Assembly (NCBI GenBank): GCA_040757595.1
Contig: JBFLWP010000010.1
Location: 62,001-126,000 of the forward strand
DNA from: Nitrospirota bacterium
Lineage (GTDB): Bacteria; Nitrospirota; Nitrospiria; Nitrospirales; Nitrospiraceae
Direction: 5' to 3'
DNA: 64,000 nucleotides
Shown in pieces: positions 7,784 through 16,602 of the stretch. Positions within the stretch are counted from its first letter, which is position 1. Each line of letters opens with the position of its first letter. Both the position numbers and the translations under genes were made by a program. The notes below the pieces were generated by a model that saw nothing but the letters and a program-made list of their open reading frames with translations, made no database searches and was not told where the DNA came from.

Positions 7784-9589
7784 ATGAACGAACAGGTGCG
7801 TCGCGTCGCGGCATGCCGGGTGTGCGGCCAGAATGACTGGCTTGAGGTCCTCTCGCTCGGGCTTATGCCGTTGGCCAACAACTATCTCGAGCCGGCCCCT
7901 TCCTACGAACACGAGCCCCGCTTCCCGCTCGAGGTCATTGCGTGCCGGTGCTGCTGGCTCGTCAGCCTCCGCCACGTCGTGAATCCCGAGGTGCTCTATC
8001 GCCACTACGTGTACATCTCGTCCGATTCCAAGATGATCGTCCGGCACATGCACCAGCTCGCGGCCCTGACGATTCAGCGGTTCGAGCTGTCGGCCGGGAG
8101 CCTGGTGGTGGAGTTGGGCAGCAACATCGGGACCCAGTTGGAGGTGTTTAGAGACGCAGGCATGCGGGTGCTGGGGATTGACCCGGCCAGGAACCTGGCT
8201 GAGATCGCCAATCGCAAGGGTATTGAGACGCTGCCGGAGTTCTTCGACGCCGGACTGGCTGCCCGCACGGCCCAGCGATACGGCCATCCCAAGGTGATCT
8301 TGGGGCGGCACGTGTTCGCCCATATCGACGACCTGCAGGACGTGCTCAATGGGGTGAAGGCATCGCTGGATCGGACCGGCGTCTTCGCCGTCGAGGTGCC
8401 GTACCTGCTCGACCTGGTCGAGTCCAACCAATTCGACACGATCTACCACGAGCACCTGTCCTACTTTTCGGTCGGGACGCTCGTGCGGCTCTTGGATCGG
8501 CACGGGCTGCGCGTGGTGGACGTGGAGCGGTTCCCGGTCCATGGGGGCTCCATCGTGGTGTTCGGCGCGTTGGCAGATTCCGGCAGGCGGACCAGTCCGT
8601 CGGTCGCTGCTCTGCTCGATCTGGAGGGTCGGAGCGGGCTGACCGAGGAGGGCTACTACCGGCGGTTTGCCGAGCGGGTCGAGCGGACGCGACAGATGCT
8701 GACGCAGCTCGTGCGGCGTCTTTCGAGAGAAGGCAAGCGTGTCGCCGGGTACGGCGCGCCGGCCAAGGGGAACACCCTGCTGAATGCCTGCGGCTTGGAC
8801 AACCGGGAAATCGAATATGTCAGCGACACCACTGAGTTCAAGCAGGGCTTGGTCCTGCCGGGGACCCACATTCCAGTCAAGCCCCCGGCCCATGCGAGGC
8901 AGCACCCGCCCGATTACTTTCTCCTGTTGGCCTGGAACTATGCCAAGGAAATCATCGGGCGGGAACAGGAATATATCCAAGCCGGCGGTAAATTTATCGT
9001 TCCCATTCCGGAGCCTCTCGTCGTCTCGGCTGATTCGCTCGTGGACGGGCGGTTCATTGTCCCAGTGCAACCGGAGGGCGGCGGGCAACTCTGGGCCATG
9101 GACCAAAAGGGCATGGTTCAGTTCAACGAGGGCGAGATCCAGGGCGTGGTCTTCAAGCCGTTGACGGTTCACCAGGATGCGCGGGGTGGGCTGGCGGAAC
9201 TGTTCAGGTCCGACGAGCTGTCGGCTGAATTCCGCCCTCAAATGGCGACCGTCTCCTGGACCGAGCCACAGACAGTCAGAGGTCCCCACGAGCACCTGGA
9301 TCAGAGCAACTTTCTCGTGTTTTTAGGGCCGCAGCTCTTCCAGGTGACCCTGTGGGACAATCGCGAGGCCTCTCCCACCTACCGGCATAGCCTTCGGCGT
9401 GTCGTGGGCGGAGACCAGCCGATCTCGGTTCTGGTGCCGGCAGGGGTCGTGCACGCGTTCCGGAATCTCGGCCAAGAGCGTGGACTGTCGCTGAACTTCC
9501 CCAACCGGCTCTTCCGGGGAGAGCAGCGCCAGGCCGGCGATCACGCGATCAGGTACGAGCAGGACCGGACCAGCCCGTTCAAGGTGTGA
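7784..9589 (+). CDS. Sugar C-methyltransferase fused to an RmlC-like (dTDP-4-keto-rhamnose 3,5-epimerase family) cupin
   Basis: A 601-residue bifunctional-looking protein. Residues 11-57 form a zinc finger (C11xxC14, C54xxC57) as in TylC3/NovU-type sugar C-methyltransferases. Residues ~95-270 are the SAM domain (VVELGSNIGTQLEVF), and ~275-415 the Methyltransf_14-like C domain (VAGYGAPAKGNTLLN). From ~455 to 601 it continues as an RmlC-type cupin: DARGGLAELF, VRGPHEH (His502, His504), WDNREASPTY and VPAGVVHAFRNLG. RmlC enzymes epimerise C3/C5 of dTDP-4-keto sugars. No separate rmlC is present although rmlA, B and D are, so the cupin may fill that step or a branch toward a C-methylated deoxysugar. 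Confidence 0.85.
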   Translation: MNEQVRRVAACRVCGQNDWLEVLSLGLMPLANNYLEPAPSYEHEPRFPLEVIACRCCWLVSLRHVVNPEVLYRHYVYISSDSKMIVRHMHQLAALTIQRFELSAGSLVVELGSNIGTQLEVFRDAGMRVLGIDPARNLAEIANRKGIETLPEFFDAGLAARTAQRYGHPKVILGRHVFAHIDDLQDVLNGVKASLDRTGVFAVEVPYLLDLVESNQFDTIYHEHLSYFSVGTLVRLLDRHGLRVVDVERFPVHGGSIVVFGALADSGRRTSPSVAALLDLEGRSGLTEEGYYRRFAERVERTRQMLTQLVRRLSREGKRVAGYGAPAKGNTLLNACGLDNREIEYVSDTTEFKQGLVLPGTHIPVKPPAHARQHPPDYFLLLAWNYAKEIIGREQEYIQAGGKFIVPIPEPLVVSADSLVDGRFIVPVQPEGGGQLWAMDQKGMVQFNEGEIQGVVFKPLTVHQDARGGLAELFRSDELSAEFRPQMATVSWTEPQTVRGPHEHLDQSNFLVFLGPQLFQVTLWDNREASPTYRHSLRRVVGGDQPISVLVPAGVVHAFRNLGQERGLSLNFPNRLFRGEQRQAGDHAIRYEQDRTSPFKV

Positions 9590-9609
9590 CAGGGGAGATG
9601 CCGGAGCCC

Positions 9610-10509
9610 ATGCCGAAAGTCAGCGTGGTGGTCCCCGTCTATAACGGCGAACGGTACCTCCGGGAAGCGCTCGACAGTGTCTTCGCCCAGACCTTTCGCG
9701 ACTATGAGGTCGTGTGCGTGGACGATGGGTCCAAGGACGGCTCGCTGGATATCCTACAGAGTTACGGCACCAAGGTGACGGTCCTGCGACAGGTGAATCA
9801 GGGCGCCTGTGCGGCTCGCAATGCGGGAGTCCAGGCGACTTCCGCACCCTACGTGGCGTTTCTGGATCAGGACGATCGCTGGTATCCGCACAAGCTGGAG
9901 CAGCAGGTCGCGGTACTCGAGACCGAGCCGGACGTGGTGTTGGTGCTGTGCAACTCGGACCGGATGGACGAACACGGACGGCGGATCCAGGTCGGGGCGG
10001 CGTTGGCCGAGCGGGTAACCAGAAGGCGCTCGCCGTTGGGGCGGTTGATCGACGAGGATCAGTTGCTCTCTTCCGCCATGCTTGTGCGCCGGGAGGCTCT
10101 GGTGCGAGCCGGACTGTACGACCCGGAGCTGCGCGGGTTCGAGGACTTCGACCTCAGCGCGAGGCTCCGACAGCAGGGGCGCTTCGAGTTCCTGGAACAG
10201 CCGGGCATGTGCTACCGGGTGCATGCGGCGAGCCTGAGCCATGCTGCGGGGGGGGCCGTGGTGCGCAGCCGCGAGCGGTTCCTCCTCAAGATGCGGACCC
10301 TCTACGCCGGGGATCGTGAGCGGCAGCGGCTCATCCGGACGATGCTGGCCGAATGCTATTCGGACTGGGGGCTGCGCGAGGTCGGGGCCGGGAACCGAGC
10401 CGAAGGCCGCCGGCTGCTGCTGCGTTCGATCAGTGAGAATCCGATCAAGTTCCGCACCTATTCCCGGTTGATCCGATCCCTCCTGCCAACTGGATCGGTG
10501 AGGGGCTAG
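9610..10509 (+). CDS. Family 2 glycosyltransferase
   Basis: A GT-A enzyme of ~299 residues: KVSVVVPVYNGERYLREALD, VVCVDDGSKDGS, ARNAGVQAT, and LDQDDRWYPHKLE with the DxD-equivalent. The C-terminal helical tail (GNRAEGRRLLLRSI) is shared with its paralogues nearby. An AGGGGAG motif at 9591-9597 favours the ATG at 9610; a GTG at 9586 overlapping the previous stop and an ATG at 9598 are alternatives. Part of the local glycan assembly line. Confidence 0.88.
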   Translation: MPKVSVVVPVYNGERYLREALDSVFAQTFRDYEVVCVDDGSKDGSLDILQSYGTKVTVLRQVNQGACAARNAGVQATSAPYVAFLDQDDRWYPHKLEQQVAVLETEPDVVLVLCNSDRMDEHGRRIQVGAALAERVTRRRSPLGRLIDEDQLLSSAMLVRREALVRAGLYDPELRGFEDFDLSARLRQQGRFEFLEQPGMCYRVHAASLSHAAGGAVVRSRERFLLKMRTLYAGDRERQRLIRTMLAECYSDWGLREVGAGNRAEGRRLLLRSISENPIKFRTYSRLIRSLLPTGSVRG

Positions 10510-10512
10510 GGG

Positions 10513-11400
10513 GTGGAGCATCCGGTTTCGGTCAGCGTGGTCATTCCTCTCTACAACGCGGCGGAGGTCGTCGCCGAGACCATCCATAGCGTGCTGGCCC
10601 AGACCTGGACCGACCGAGAAATCCTGGTGATTGACGACGGGTCCACCGATGGCTCGGCTGACGTGGTCCGGACGTTCGGCGACCAAGTCCGTTATTATCG
10701 CTTCGAGAATGCCGGGGTCGCCAAGTCGCGCAACCGGGGGATTGCCCTGTCTCGCGGGAAGTACATTGCGCTGCTGGACCATGACGACCTCTGGGACCCG
10801 ACGAAGCTCGAGAAGCAGGTCAAGGTGTTGGAGGCTCGGCCAGAGGTCGGGCTCGTCTATACGGGTATCGTGCACCTCGAACGAGACGGACGGCCGAGGA
10901 GCAAGTTCCCAACGGGGCCGTCCAGCCGTTTCTACCAATTGTTCGTCAAGGGCTTCGGCCCGACGCCTTCGGCGGCCATGCTCCGACGATCGCTCATCGA
11001 CCTGGCCGGCGGGTTCGATGAGCGCTTTGGCTCGGCCGGGCTGGACGACCACGAGTTCTGGCCGAGGATCGCCCAGCACTGCGAGATCGTGCTGATCGAT
11101 GAGCCGTTGACCTATCATCGCCATCGGGAGATCAAGCCGCCCCAGATTGAGCTGAACCATCGTCTTCTGCTGAACGAGGCGTTGATGGAGCGCTTCGGCC
11201 GAGATCCGGCCAAGCGCCGGTATCTGCTGGAGGAGCGGGCGGCGTCCCTGGCGGATCTGGGCAAGTGGCGGCTGAGCCAGGGGGATCTGGCTGGCGGGCG
11301 GGGCTATCTGAAAGAGGCGCTGGGACTCTCGGTCGGGGAGGCGTGGAACGTGAAGATGGCCTGGCGTGCGCTCAGCCGGCTCGTCCGCTCCTACCTGTGA
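10513..11400 (+). CDS. Family 2 glycosyltransferase
   Basis: A 295-residue GT-A enzyme with GTG start three bases after the preceding stop, indicating an operon. Motifs: VSVVIPLYNAAEVVAETIHS, ILVIDDGSTDGSADV, KSRNRGIALSRGKYIALLDH with DDLWDPTKLE following. The C terminus has the same TPR-like LAGGRGYLKEAL element as the enzymes at 4294 and 9610, suggesting tandem duplication and divergence within this locus. Confidence 0.9.
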   Translation: MEHPVSVSVVIPLYNAAEVVAETIHSVLAQTWTDREILVIDDGSTDGSADVVRTFGDQVRYYRFENAGVAKSRNRGIALSRGKYIALLDHDDLWDPTKLEKQVKVLEARPEVGLVYTGIVHLERDGRPRSKFPTGPSSRFYQLFVKGFGPTPSAAMLRRSLIDLAGGFDERFGSAGLDDHEFWPRIAQHCEIVLIDEPLTYHRHREIKPPQIELNHRLLLNEALMERFGRDPAKRRYLLEERAASLADLGKWRLSQGDLAGGRGYLKEALGLSVGEAWNVKMAWRALSRLVRSYL

Positions 11401-11453
11401 GCGGACCTTGATGCGGGCGGATGACAAACGGTTCGTGACTGAGTGGAGCGGCG

Positions 11454-12452
11454 GTGGAAGGCGTCGTCTGTGAGTTGTGCGGAGCCGATCAGGCGTCGGT
11501 CGCCTTCCGCCAGAAGGACCTTCTTCACCGGGTTTCCGACGAGGAGTTCACGGTCGTCCGTTGCGGGCAATGTGGATTTCTCTACCTTAATCCTCGCCCC
11601 ACCGAGTCGGAGATCAGTCGCTATTATCCCTCCCAGTATTTCGGGCAGCCGTCGCCTCCGAGGCCGTTCAGCCGTGTGAAGCGATGGATCATGGAGGATT
11701 TCTACGGCTACCCTTCGATCGACCCTGGAGGACCGCACTGGCTCCGCAAGCTGATGCTCTGGCCGGAAATGGCCAGGCGGACCATCACCGGTCGCGGTCT
11801 CTTGCCCTGGGTCGGTCAGGGCCGCCTGCTCGACGTCGGTTGCGGACACGGCGTCAACGCGGCCATGCTCGCGCAGCAGGGCTGGCAGGTCTCCGGGCTC
11901 GATCTGGGGCCGGAGATCGTCGAACAGGCCCGGACGTTGCTCGGGGATCGGGTCCAAGTGGGCGATCTGCTGACCGTGAGGTATCCGGACCGGTCGTTCG
12001 ACCTGGTGTTGATGAGCCATTCGCTGGAGCACATGTACCACCTGGATCGGGTCCTCGCTGAGGCGAAGCGGATTTTGGACGATCGAGGGTTGTTGGTCAT
12101 TGCGGTGCCGAACGCGGACAGTCTGGAGGCCAGGCTGTTCGGCCGATGGTGGGTCAATTGGGATCCGCCCAGGCACCTCTACCACTTTACGAAGCGGACG
12201 TTGACGCGGCTGCTGGAGCATGCTGGGTTCTCGGTGACACGGATCAGAACCGGCGTCACCCCGGCGCACTTCATGTCCAGCCTGGAGCGGGCCTGGACTC
12301 ACGGGTTTCGCCGCGGACTCCCGGGGAAACGCCTGATCGAACGGTTCCTCGTGCGGCCGCTCTGTCTGGCGATCGGGAACGCGGGCTACGGGACGGAGTT
12401 GATCGTGCACGCGGCGAAGGCGAGGGCAACCGGTCAGCCGACCGCCAGGTAG
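11454..12452 (+). CDS. Class I SAM-dependent methyltransferase with N-terminal zinc-binding segment
   Basis: A 332-residue protein. Residues 6-44 contain CELCG and CGQCGFLYLNPRP, a zinc-knuckle common in polysaccharide-locus methyltransferases. Motif I is LLDVGCGHGVNAAML, motif II SGLDLG, and motif IV LMSHSLEHMYHLD, followed by the DPPRHLYHFTKRTL segment typical of Methyltransf_23 proteins. GTG start. Its 3' end overlaps the convergent glycosyltransferase at 12434 by 19 bp. Probable substrate is a sugar or polyprenyl-linked glycan; not determined. Confidence 0.85.
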   Translation: MEGVVCELCGADQASVAFRQKDLLHRVSDEEFTVVRCGQCGFLYLNPRPTESEISRYYPSQYFGQPSPPRPFSRVKRWIMEDFYGYPSIDPGGPHWLRKLMLWPEMARRTITGRGLLPWVGQGRLLDVGCGHGVNAAMLAQQGWQVSGLDLGPEIVEQARTLLGDRVQVGDLLTVRYPDRSFDLVLMSHSLEHMYHLDRVLAEAKRILDDRGLLVIAVPNADSLEARLFGRWWVNWDPPRHLYHFTKRTLTRLLEHAGFSVTRIRTGVTPAHFMSSLERAWTHGFRRGLPGKRLIERFLVRPLCLAIGNAGYGTELIVHAAKARATGQPTAR

Positions 12453-13315
12453 GTGCGCAGCAACCGGAGCAGCGCTTTCCGGTTGAGCGGGCGGTAGCGC
12501 AATGCCTGCCGGAAGGCCCGGCGAGCTTCTTGGGTTCTGCCTCCGGCCACGTGATATTTGCCCAGGTCTCCGTAGTAATGAGACCAATCGGAGCGGAGCG
12601 CCCGGGCCAGCTCCGTGCCGGGCGGACAGGCGTCCGCGTACTTCTCCAGAAACCGTCGGCGGGCCAGGAGCGCCCGCTCGGAGGGGATGTCCCGCGAGAC
12701 GTTACGGGTATACAGACGATGGCGGTACAGGGGTTTGGGCAGGTGCAGAATGCGAAATTGCCGGCTCAGGCGGATGGCCAGGTCGATGTCCTCCCAGATG
12801 AAGAGGGTTTCGTCATAGCCGCCCACCGCGTCGAAGCAGGTCCTGCGAAAGAGCGAGCCGGCGGTGGCCACGTCATGGCCGCCCCGCAACAATTGGGTGA
12901 TGCTGAAGGTGTGTTTCATGGCGGCGTCGTACTCGAGGATCTCGTTGCGCTCGCTGACCTGGTAGCCGTCGCAGTGCACGAGGGCCGCGTCGGGTTCCGC
13001 CTGCAGCACCCGGAACGTTTCCTCGAGCAGGGAGGGCTCCCAGAGATCGTCCTGGTCCAGGAACGCGAGGAACTCGCCCTTTGCGGCGCGGGCGCCCTCG
13101 TTGCGGGCGGCCGCCTGTCCGCCGTTCTCGGCCCGCCGGATGTAGCGGACCTGCGGGAACTTCAGGACGAGACGCCCCGTCTCGTCCGTCGAGGCGTCGT
13201 CCACGACGACAAGCTCGCGGTCCCGAAACGTCTGCGCCAGGACACTGCCGATCGCCTGATCTAGGAAGCGCGAGACGCCGTTGTAAGCTGGAATGATGAC
13301 GCTGACGAGTGGCAC
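12434..13315 (-). CDS. Family 2 glycosyltransferase
   Basis: A ~293-residue GT-A enzyme on the minus strand: VPLVSVIIPAYNGVSRFLDQ, LVVVDDASTDETG, and FLAFLDQDDLWEPSLLE with the DxD-type motif. The same helical tail as its plus-strand paralogues is present (GRTQEARRAFRQALRYRP). A GTG at 13315 is preferred as start; the longer open frame runs into a hairpin element (13344-13438) that does not look like protein. It is the only gene of the polysaccharide locus on this strand. Confidence 0.85.
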   Translation of the reverse strand: MPLVSVIIPAYNGVSRFLDQAIGSVLAQTFRDRELVVVDDASTDETGRLVLKFPQVRYIRRAENGGQAAARNEGARAAKGEFLAFLDQDDLWEPSLLEETFRVLQAEPDAALVHCDGYQVSERNEILEYDAAMKHTFSITQLLRGGHDVATAGSLFRRTCFDAVGGYDETLFIWEDIDLAIRLSRQFRILHLPKPLYRHRLYTRNVSRDIPSERALLARRRFLEKYADACPPGTELARALRSDWSHYYGDLGKYHVAGGRTQEARRAFRQALRYRPLNRKALLRLLRTYLAVG

Positions 13316-13533
13316 GGTCGATTTACGAAACCTGCCAAGAATGCCCCGCTCGGAAGAGCGGGGATGAATGGCAGCCCGTGGCGTAGCGGAGGAGAGAGAG
13401 TCCTCCTGGTTTAAAAAGCCCTGCCCGGAAGGGCAGGGTTCTTTACTCGAAAATTCCGACCAGCATCTTATCAAAAACCGATGGGAATGGGCAGAGGGAG
13501 ATTGTAGCGCGGTTGAACGGGTGGGAGGACGTT
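13316..13533. other. Divergent intergenic region with two GGAA-loop hairpins (PATE/IS200-like remnant?)
   Basis: Between divergent genes. A perfect 8-bp stem closes a GGAA loop at 13344-13363 (CCCCGCTC/GAGCGGGG). A second 8-bp stem with the same loop is at 13419-13438 (CCCTGCCC/GGGCAGGG). Between them is a weaker GGAGGA/TCCTCC stem (13388-13406). Paired palindromes spaced ~75 bp apart, near text resembling IS200/IS605-type ends, suggest a non-autonomous or decayed element. No transposase is present. The region must also hold promoters for both flanking genes. Confidence 0.5.
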
Positions 13534-14286
13534 GTGGAATTTGATCGAGTGCATCCTAGCCATAAGGGGCCCAACACGGTCTACCTGACACGCGTCCAAG
13601 TCGCGGAGTTGATCAAACAGGCAGGCCACCGCCATGTTCTGGACCTGCCATGCGGCACCGGAGCCTTGACGCAACTCCTTCTCGACAGAGGGATCGACGT
13701 GACCCCGGCAGACCTGAATCCCGATGGGTTTATGATTACCGGTCGCTCCTGCGTCAGGGCCGATCTCAACGCTTCGCTGCCGTTCGAATCGGCCCAGTTC
13801 GACGCGATGGCCTGTATCGAAGGCATCGAGCATATCGAGAATCCCCATCTCCTGGCCCGCGAGGCGAACCGTGTGTTGCGTCCCGGCGGTCGTCTGTACG
13901 TCACAACTCCGAACGTGCTCTCGATCCGGTCTCGGCTCAGCTATCTGCTGCGTGGATATCCGGAGCAGTTCCATTACATGATCGAAGTCGATCCTGCAAC
14001 AGGAAAGGAGCAGCCGATTGCCCACATCAATCCGATCGGGTTCCTGGAGCTGCGCTATACACTCAACCGTTGGGGATTTCGAGTTGACCTGGTGAAAACG
14101 AACCAATATAACAAGCGAGAATCGCCACTTTACAGGCTGTTGCGTTTGTTGCTTCTGACAAGGGGAAAACGTTCGGCCGCTTCGCATGTGAAGATAGCTG
14201 AAGTCAGGCGGACGCTCCTGTCGGATGAGGTGTTGTTTGGCGAAGGGCTGATTGTCGGGGCTACGAAGGTCCTAGGAGGTGAGTGA
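13534..14286 (+). CDS. Class I SAM-dependent methyltransferase
   Basis: About 250 residues. Motif I is VLDLPCGTGALTQLLLDRG, motif IV FDAMACIEGIEHIENPHLL, then RVLRPGGRLYVTTPN as in Methyltransf_11 enzymes. A GGGAGG at 13523-13528 places the start at GTG 13534; an in-frame TTG at 13513 is the alternative. It lies directly upstream of a GT4 enzyme and overlaps that gene's upstream frame. Likely modifies a polysaccharide precursor. Confidence 0.82.
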   Translation: MEFDRVHPSHKGPNTVYLTRVQVAELIKQAGHRHVLDLPCGTGALTQLLLDRGIDVTPADLNPDGFMITGRSCVRADLNASLPFESAQFDAMACIEGIEHIENPHLLAREANRVLRPGGRLYVTTPNVLSIRSRLSYLLRGYPEQFHYMIEVDPATGKEQPIAHINPIGFLELRYTLNRWGFRVDLVKTNQYNKRESPLYRLLRLLLLTRGKRSAASHVKIAEVRRTLLSDEVLFGEGLIVGATKVLGGE

Positions 14287-14345
14287 GGAAGGGAGAACGG
14301 GGGGCTAGCCTCAATGACTTGGGTTGGCAAATCCGGCGAGGGGAG

Positions 14346-15437
14346 ATGAAAATTGTCATTTCCGCATGGCATCTGCGTGATTTCAACGTTGGCCTGGGCC
14401 GATACAGCCGCGGGCTGATCGAGGCCCTGGGGCGGGCCGATCATGAGAACCGGTACGAGATTCTCATGCCGGACGGCTCCTGCCAGTTTCCGGCCCGAGC
14501 CAACATGGCCTACCGCGTGATCCGCTTTCCCCTGTTCAAGCGGCGATTCTGGGAGCAGATGGCACCACTGTTGGCCGGACCCTACGACTTGCTGCACCTG
14601 CCCTACGATTCCTGTATCGCCTGGAAGCGTGGGAAGCTGGTGGTGACCATTCATGACGTCAAGCCGCTGTTGTTCGGAAGCCTGCAGAAGCGGCGCAATC
14701 CGGGCGGGCTGATCGAGGACCTGCTGGTGGGGGACCGGTGGAAGCGAATTGACCACGTCCTGACTGATTCGGACTGTTCGAAACGGGATATCAGCGAGAA
14801 GCTGGGGGTGCCGGGAGATCGGATCACCGTGATCTATCCGGGTGTCAACTTGGAGCGCTTCCGACCGCTTCCACCCGATCGGTCCGGAGAGGCTGGCCGG
14901 CCGTTCGTGCTCTGCGTGGCCGGAGCTGATCCGACCAAAAATGTAGAGACCCTGATTGAGGCCTTCATCCGTTTCCCCAGATCCCTTCGGGATGCCTACG
15001 ACCTGATCCTGGTGGGGGACTTCCGGAGGCGGCCGGCGCTGCGCGAGTTGGTCGTCCGGACCGGGATCGAGAAACAGGCGGTGTTTACGGGGGTTGTGAA
15101 CGACGACCGGTTGATCGATCTGTATCAGCGGGCCACCCTGTTTGTCTTCCCGTCCCGTTATGAAGGGTTCGGATTGCCGGTCCTGGAAGCCATGGCTTGC
15201 GGCTGCCCGGTCGTGAGCTCCAATGCCGCGTCGCTTCCCGAAGTAACCGGAGAGGCGGCGATTCTCGTTGACCCGTCCGATGTGGAGGGGTTTGCGCGGC
15301 ACATGCAGCGGGTCTTGGAGGACCAGCCCCTTCGTCGGAGCCTGCGTGAGCGGGGGCTGCGGCAGGCGGCACAGTTCACGTGGGACCGGACGGCGCGCGA
15401 GACGGTGGCGGTGTACAGGAAAGTAGTGCAAGGTTAA
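14346..15437 (+). CDS. Family 4 glycosyltransferase (GT-B)
   Basis: A 363-residue GT-B enzyme. ATG 14346 follows GAGGGGAG. The acceptor half starts MKIVISAWHLRDFNVGLGRY. The donor half has CVAGADPTKNVETLIEAF, and the [20 protein letters not shown] loop carries the conserved E-x7-E of GT4. Close in layout to the enzyme at 1307-2422. Its stop codon lies in the first units of an inverted repeat (15431-15540). Confidence 0.9.
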   Translation: MKIVISAWHLRDFNVGLGRYSRGLIEALGRADHENRYEILMPDGSCQFPARANMAYRVIRFPLFKRRFWEQMAPLLAGPYDLLHLPYDSCIAWKRGKLVVTIHDVKPLLFGSLQKRRNPGGLIEDLLVGDRWKRIDHVLTDSDCSKRDISEKLGVPGDRITVIYPGVNLERFRPLPPDRSGEAGRPFVLCVAGADPTKNVETLIEAFIRFPRSLRDAYDLILVGDFRRRPALRELVVRTGIEKQAVFTGVVNDDRLIDLYQRATLFVFPSRYEGFGLPVLEAMACGCPVVSSNAASLPEVTGEAAILVDPSDVEGFARHMQRVLEDQPLRRSLRERGLRQAAQFTWDRTARETVAVYRKVVQG

Positions 15438-15540
15438 GGCTAAGGTTGAGGTTGGGGCAGGGCCGCAGATGAACGGAATTGCTATTTGTGATTTGGCCCG
15501 TCCGAGTGCTATAAATCCTCAACCTCGACCTCAACCTTAA
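15431..15540. repeat. Gene-boundary inverted repeat, AAGGTTGAGG-type units
   Basis: The left arm is a run of AAGGTTAAGG, CTAAGGTTGAGG units. The right arm (about 15516-15540) is CCTCAACCTCGACCTCAACC. The ~70-bp central segment contains no gene. Confidence 0.7.
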
Positions 15541-15553
15541 CTGGCTAGCAGCC

Positions 15554-16558
15554 ATGCGCATCCTGATCACCGGCGGGGCGGGATTTCTAGGGAGCCACCT
15601 GTGCGATCTCCTGATCGGCTTGGGACACCAGGTTGTCTGCATGGACAATTTCAGCACCGGTCGTCCCGAGAACATCGCCCACCTGGTCGGGCACGAACGG
15701 TTCAGCTTCGTGAAGTACAACGTCTGCGACTATCTCCACGTGGACGGGCCGCTGGACGGCGTGATGCATTTTGCGTCCCCGGCCAGTCCGCAGGACTATC
15801 TGGAGATGCCGATTGCCACGCTCAAGGTCGGCGCATTGGGGACGCACAAGGCTCTTGGGCTGGCCAAGGCGAAAGGGGCGCGCTTCCTGCTCGCCAGCAC
15901 GTCGGAAGTCTACGGAGATCCGCTGGTGAACCCCCAACCGGAGACCTATTGGGGCAACGTCAATCCGATCAGCCCTCGGGGGGTCTATGACGAGGCCAAG
16001 CGGTTTGCCGAGGCGATGACGATGGCGTACCACCGCTATCACGGGCTGGACACGCGCATCGTCCGCATCTTCAATACCTTCGGGCCTCGGATGAGACCCA
16101 ATGACGGCCGGGTGGTCTCGAACTTCATCGTCCAAGCCCTGCAAGGCAGGCCGCTCACGGTCTTCGGAGGGGGGGCACAGACCCGAAGTTTTTGCTATGT
16201 GGACGACTTGATCCGCGGGATCGCCGCTCTCCTGCTGGCCGAGTCGGACAAAAGCGTGGCGGAGCGGACCGATCGGGCCTGGTTTCTTTCCAGACCGACC
16301 GAGTCCGGCCAGGCGAGCGTGCATGATCCGGTGAACTTCGGAAATCCCCGCGAGCTGACCGTGCTGGAAATCGCCCGGCTCGTTCTCAAGCTGACCGGCT
16401 CACGGAGTGCGGTAGAGCACAAGCCCCTTCCCGTCGATGACCCGAAGGTGCGGCGTCCCGATATTGCGAGGGCGAAAGCTCTGCTTGGCTGGGAGCCAAC
16501 CGTCGAACTGGAAGATGGCTTGCTGAAGACGATCGAATACTTCCGCAAGTCTCTCTGA
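15554..16558 (+). CDS. UDP-glucuronate decarboxylase-like NAD-dependent sugar epimerase/dehydratase
   Basis: A 334-residue extended SDR. NAD-binding GGAGFLG is at residues 7-13; catalytic YxxxK occurs as YDEAK in [31 protein letters not shown] and [15 protein letters not shown] are strongly characteristic of UXS (UDP-xylose synthase, UDP-GlcA to UDP-xylose + CO2). Compared with UXS, about 25-30 extra residues occur after the [12 protein letters not shown] segment and before the [10 protein letters not shown] motif. It feeds a pentose or uronic-derived sugar to the glycosyltransferases upstream. Confidence 0.82.
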   Translation: MRILITGGAGFLGSHLCDLLIGLGHQVVCMDNFSTGRPENIAHLVGHERFSFVKYNVCDYLHVDGPLDGVMHFASPASPQDYLEMPIATLKVGALGTHKALGLAKAKGARFLLASTSEVYGDPLVNPQPETYWGNVNPISPRGVYDEAKRFAEAMTMAYHRYHGLDTRIVRIFNTFGPRMRPNDGRVVSNFIVQALQGRPLTVFGGGAQTRSFCYVDDLIRGIAALLLAESDKSVAERTDRAWFLSRPTESGQASVHDPVNFGNPRELTVLEIARLVLKLTGSRSAVEHKPLPVDDPKVRRPDIARAKALLGWEPTVELEDGLLKTIEYFRKSL

Positions 16559-16561
16559 CCT

Positions 16562-16600
16562 TAAGGGCTGATAGCTGAAAGCTCATAGCTGAGGGCTACT
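16562..16600. repeat. Gene-boundary short repeat, TAGCTGA-type units
   Basis: AGGGCTGATAGCTGAAAGC followed by TCATAGCTGAGGGCT: degenerate TAGCTGA/AGCT units forming a compact palindromic stretch between the UXS-like gene and rmlA. It includes the likely RBS region of rmlA. Confidence 0.5.
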
Positions 16601-16602
16601 GT

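Noticed and set aside
9754-11427. 557-codon open frame antisense to two glycosyltransferases
   Set aside because: Same high-G+C artefact; both plus-strand genes have full GT-A motifs and good codon use.
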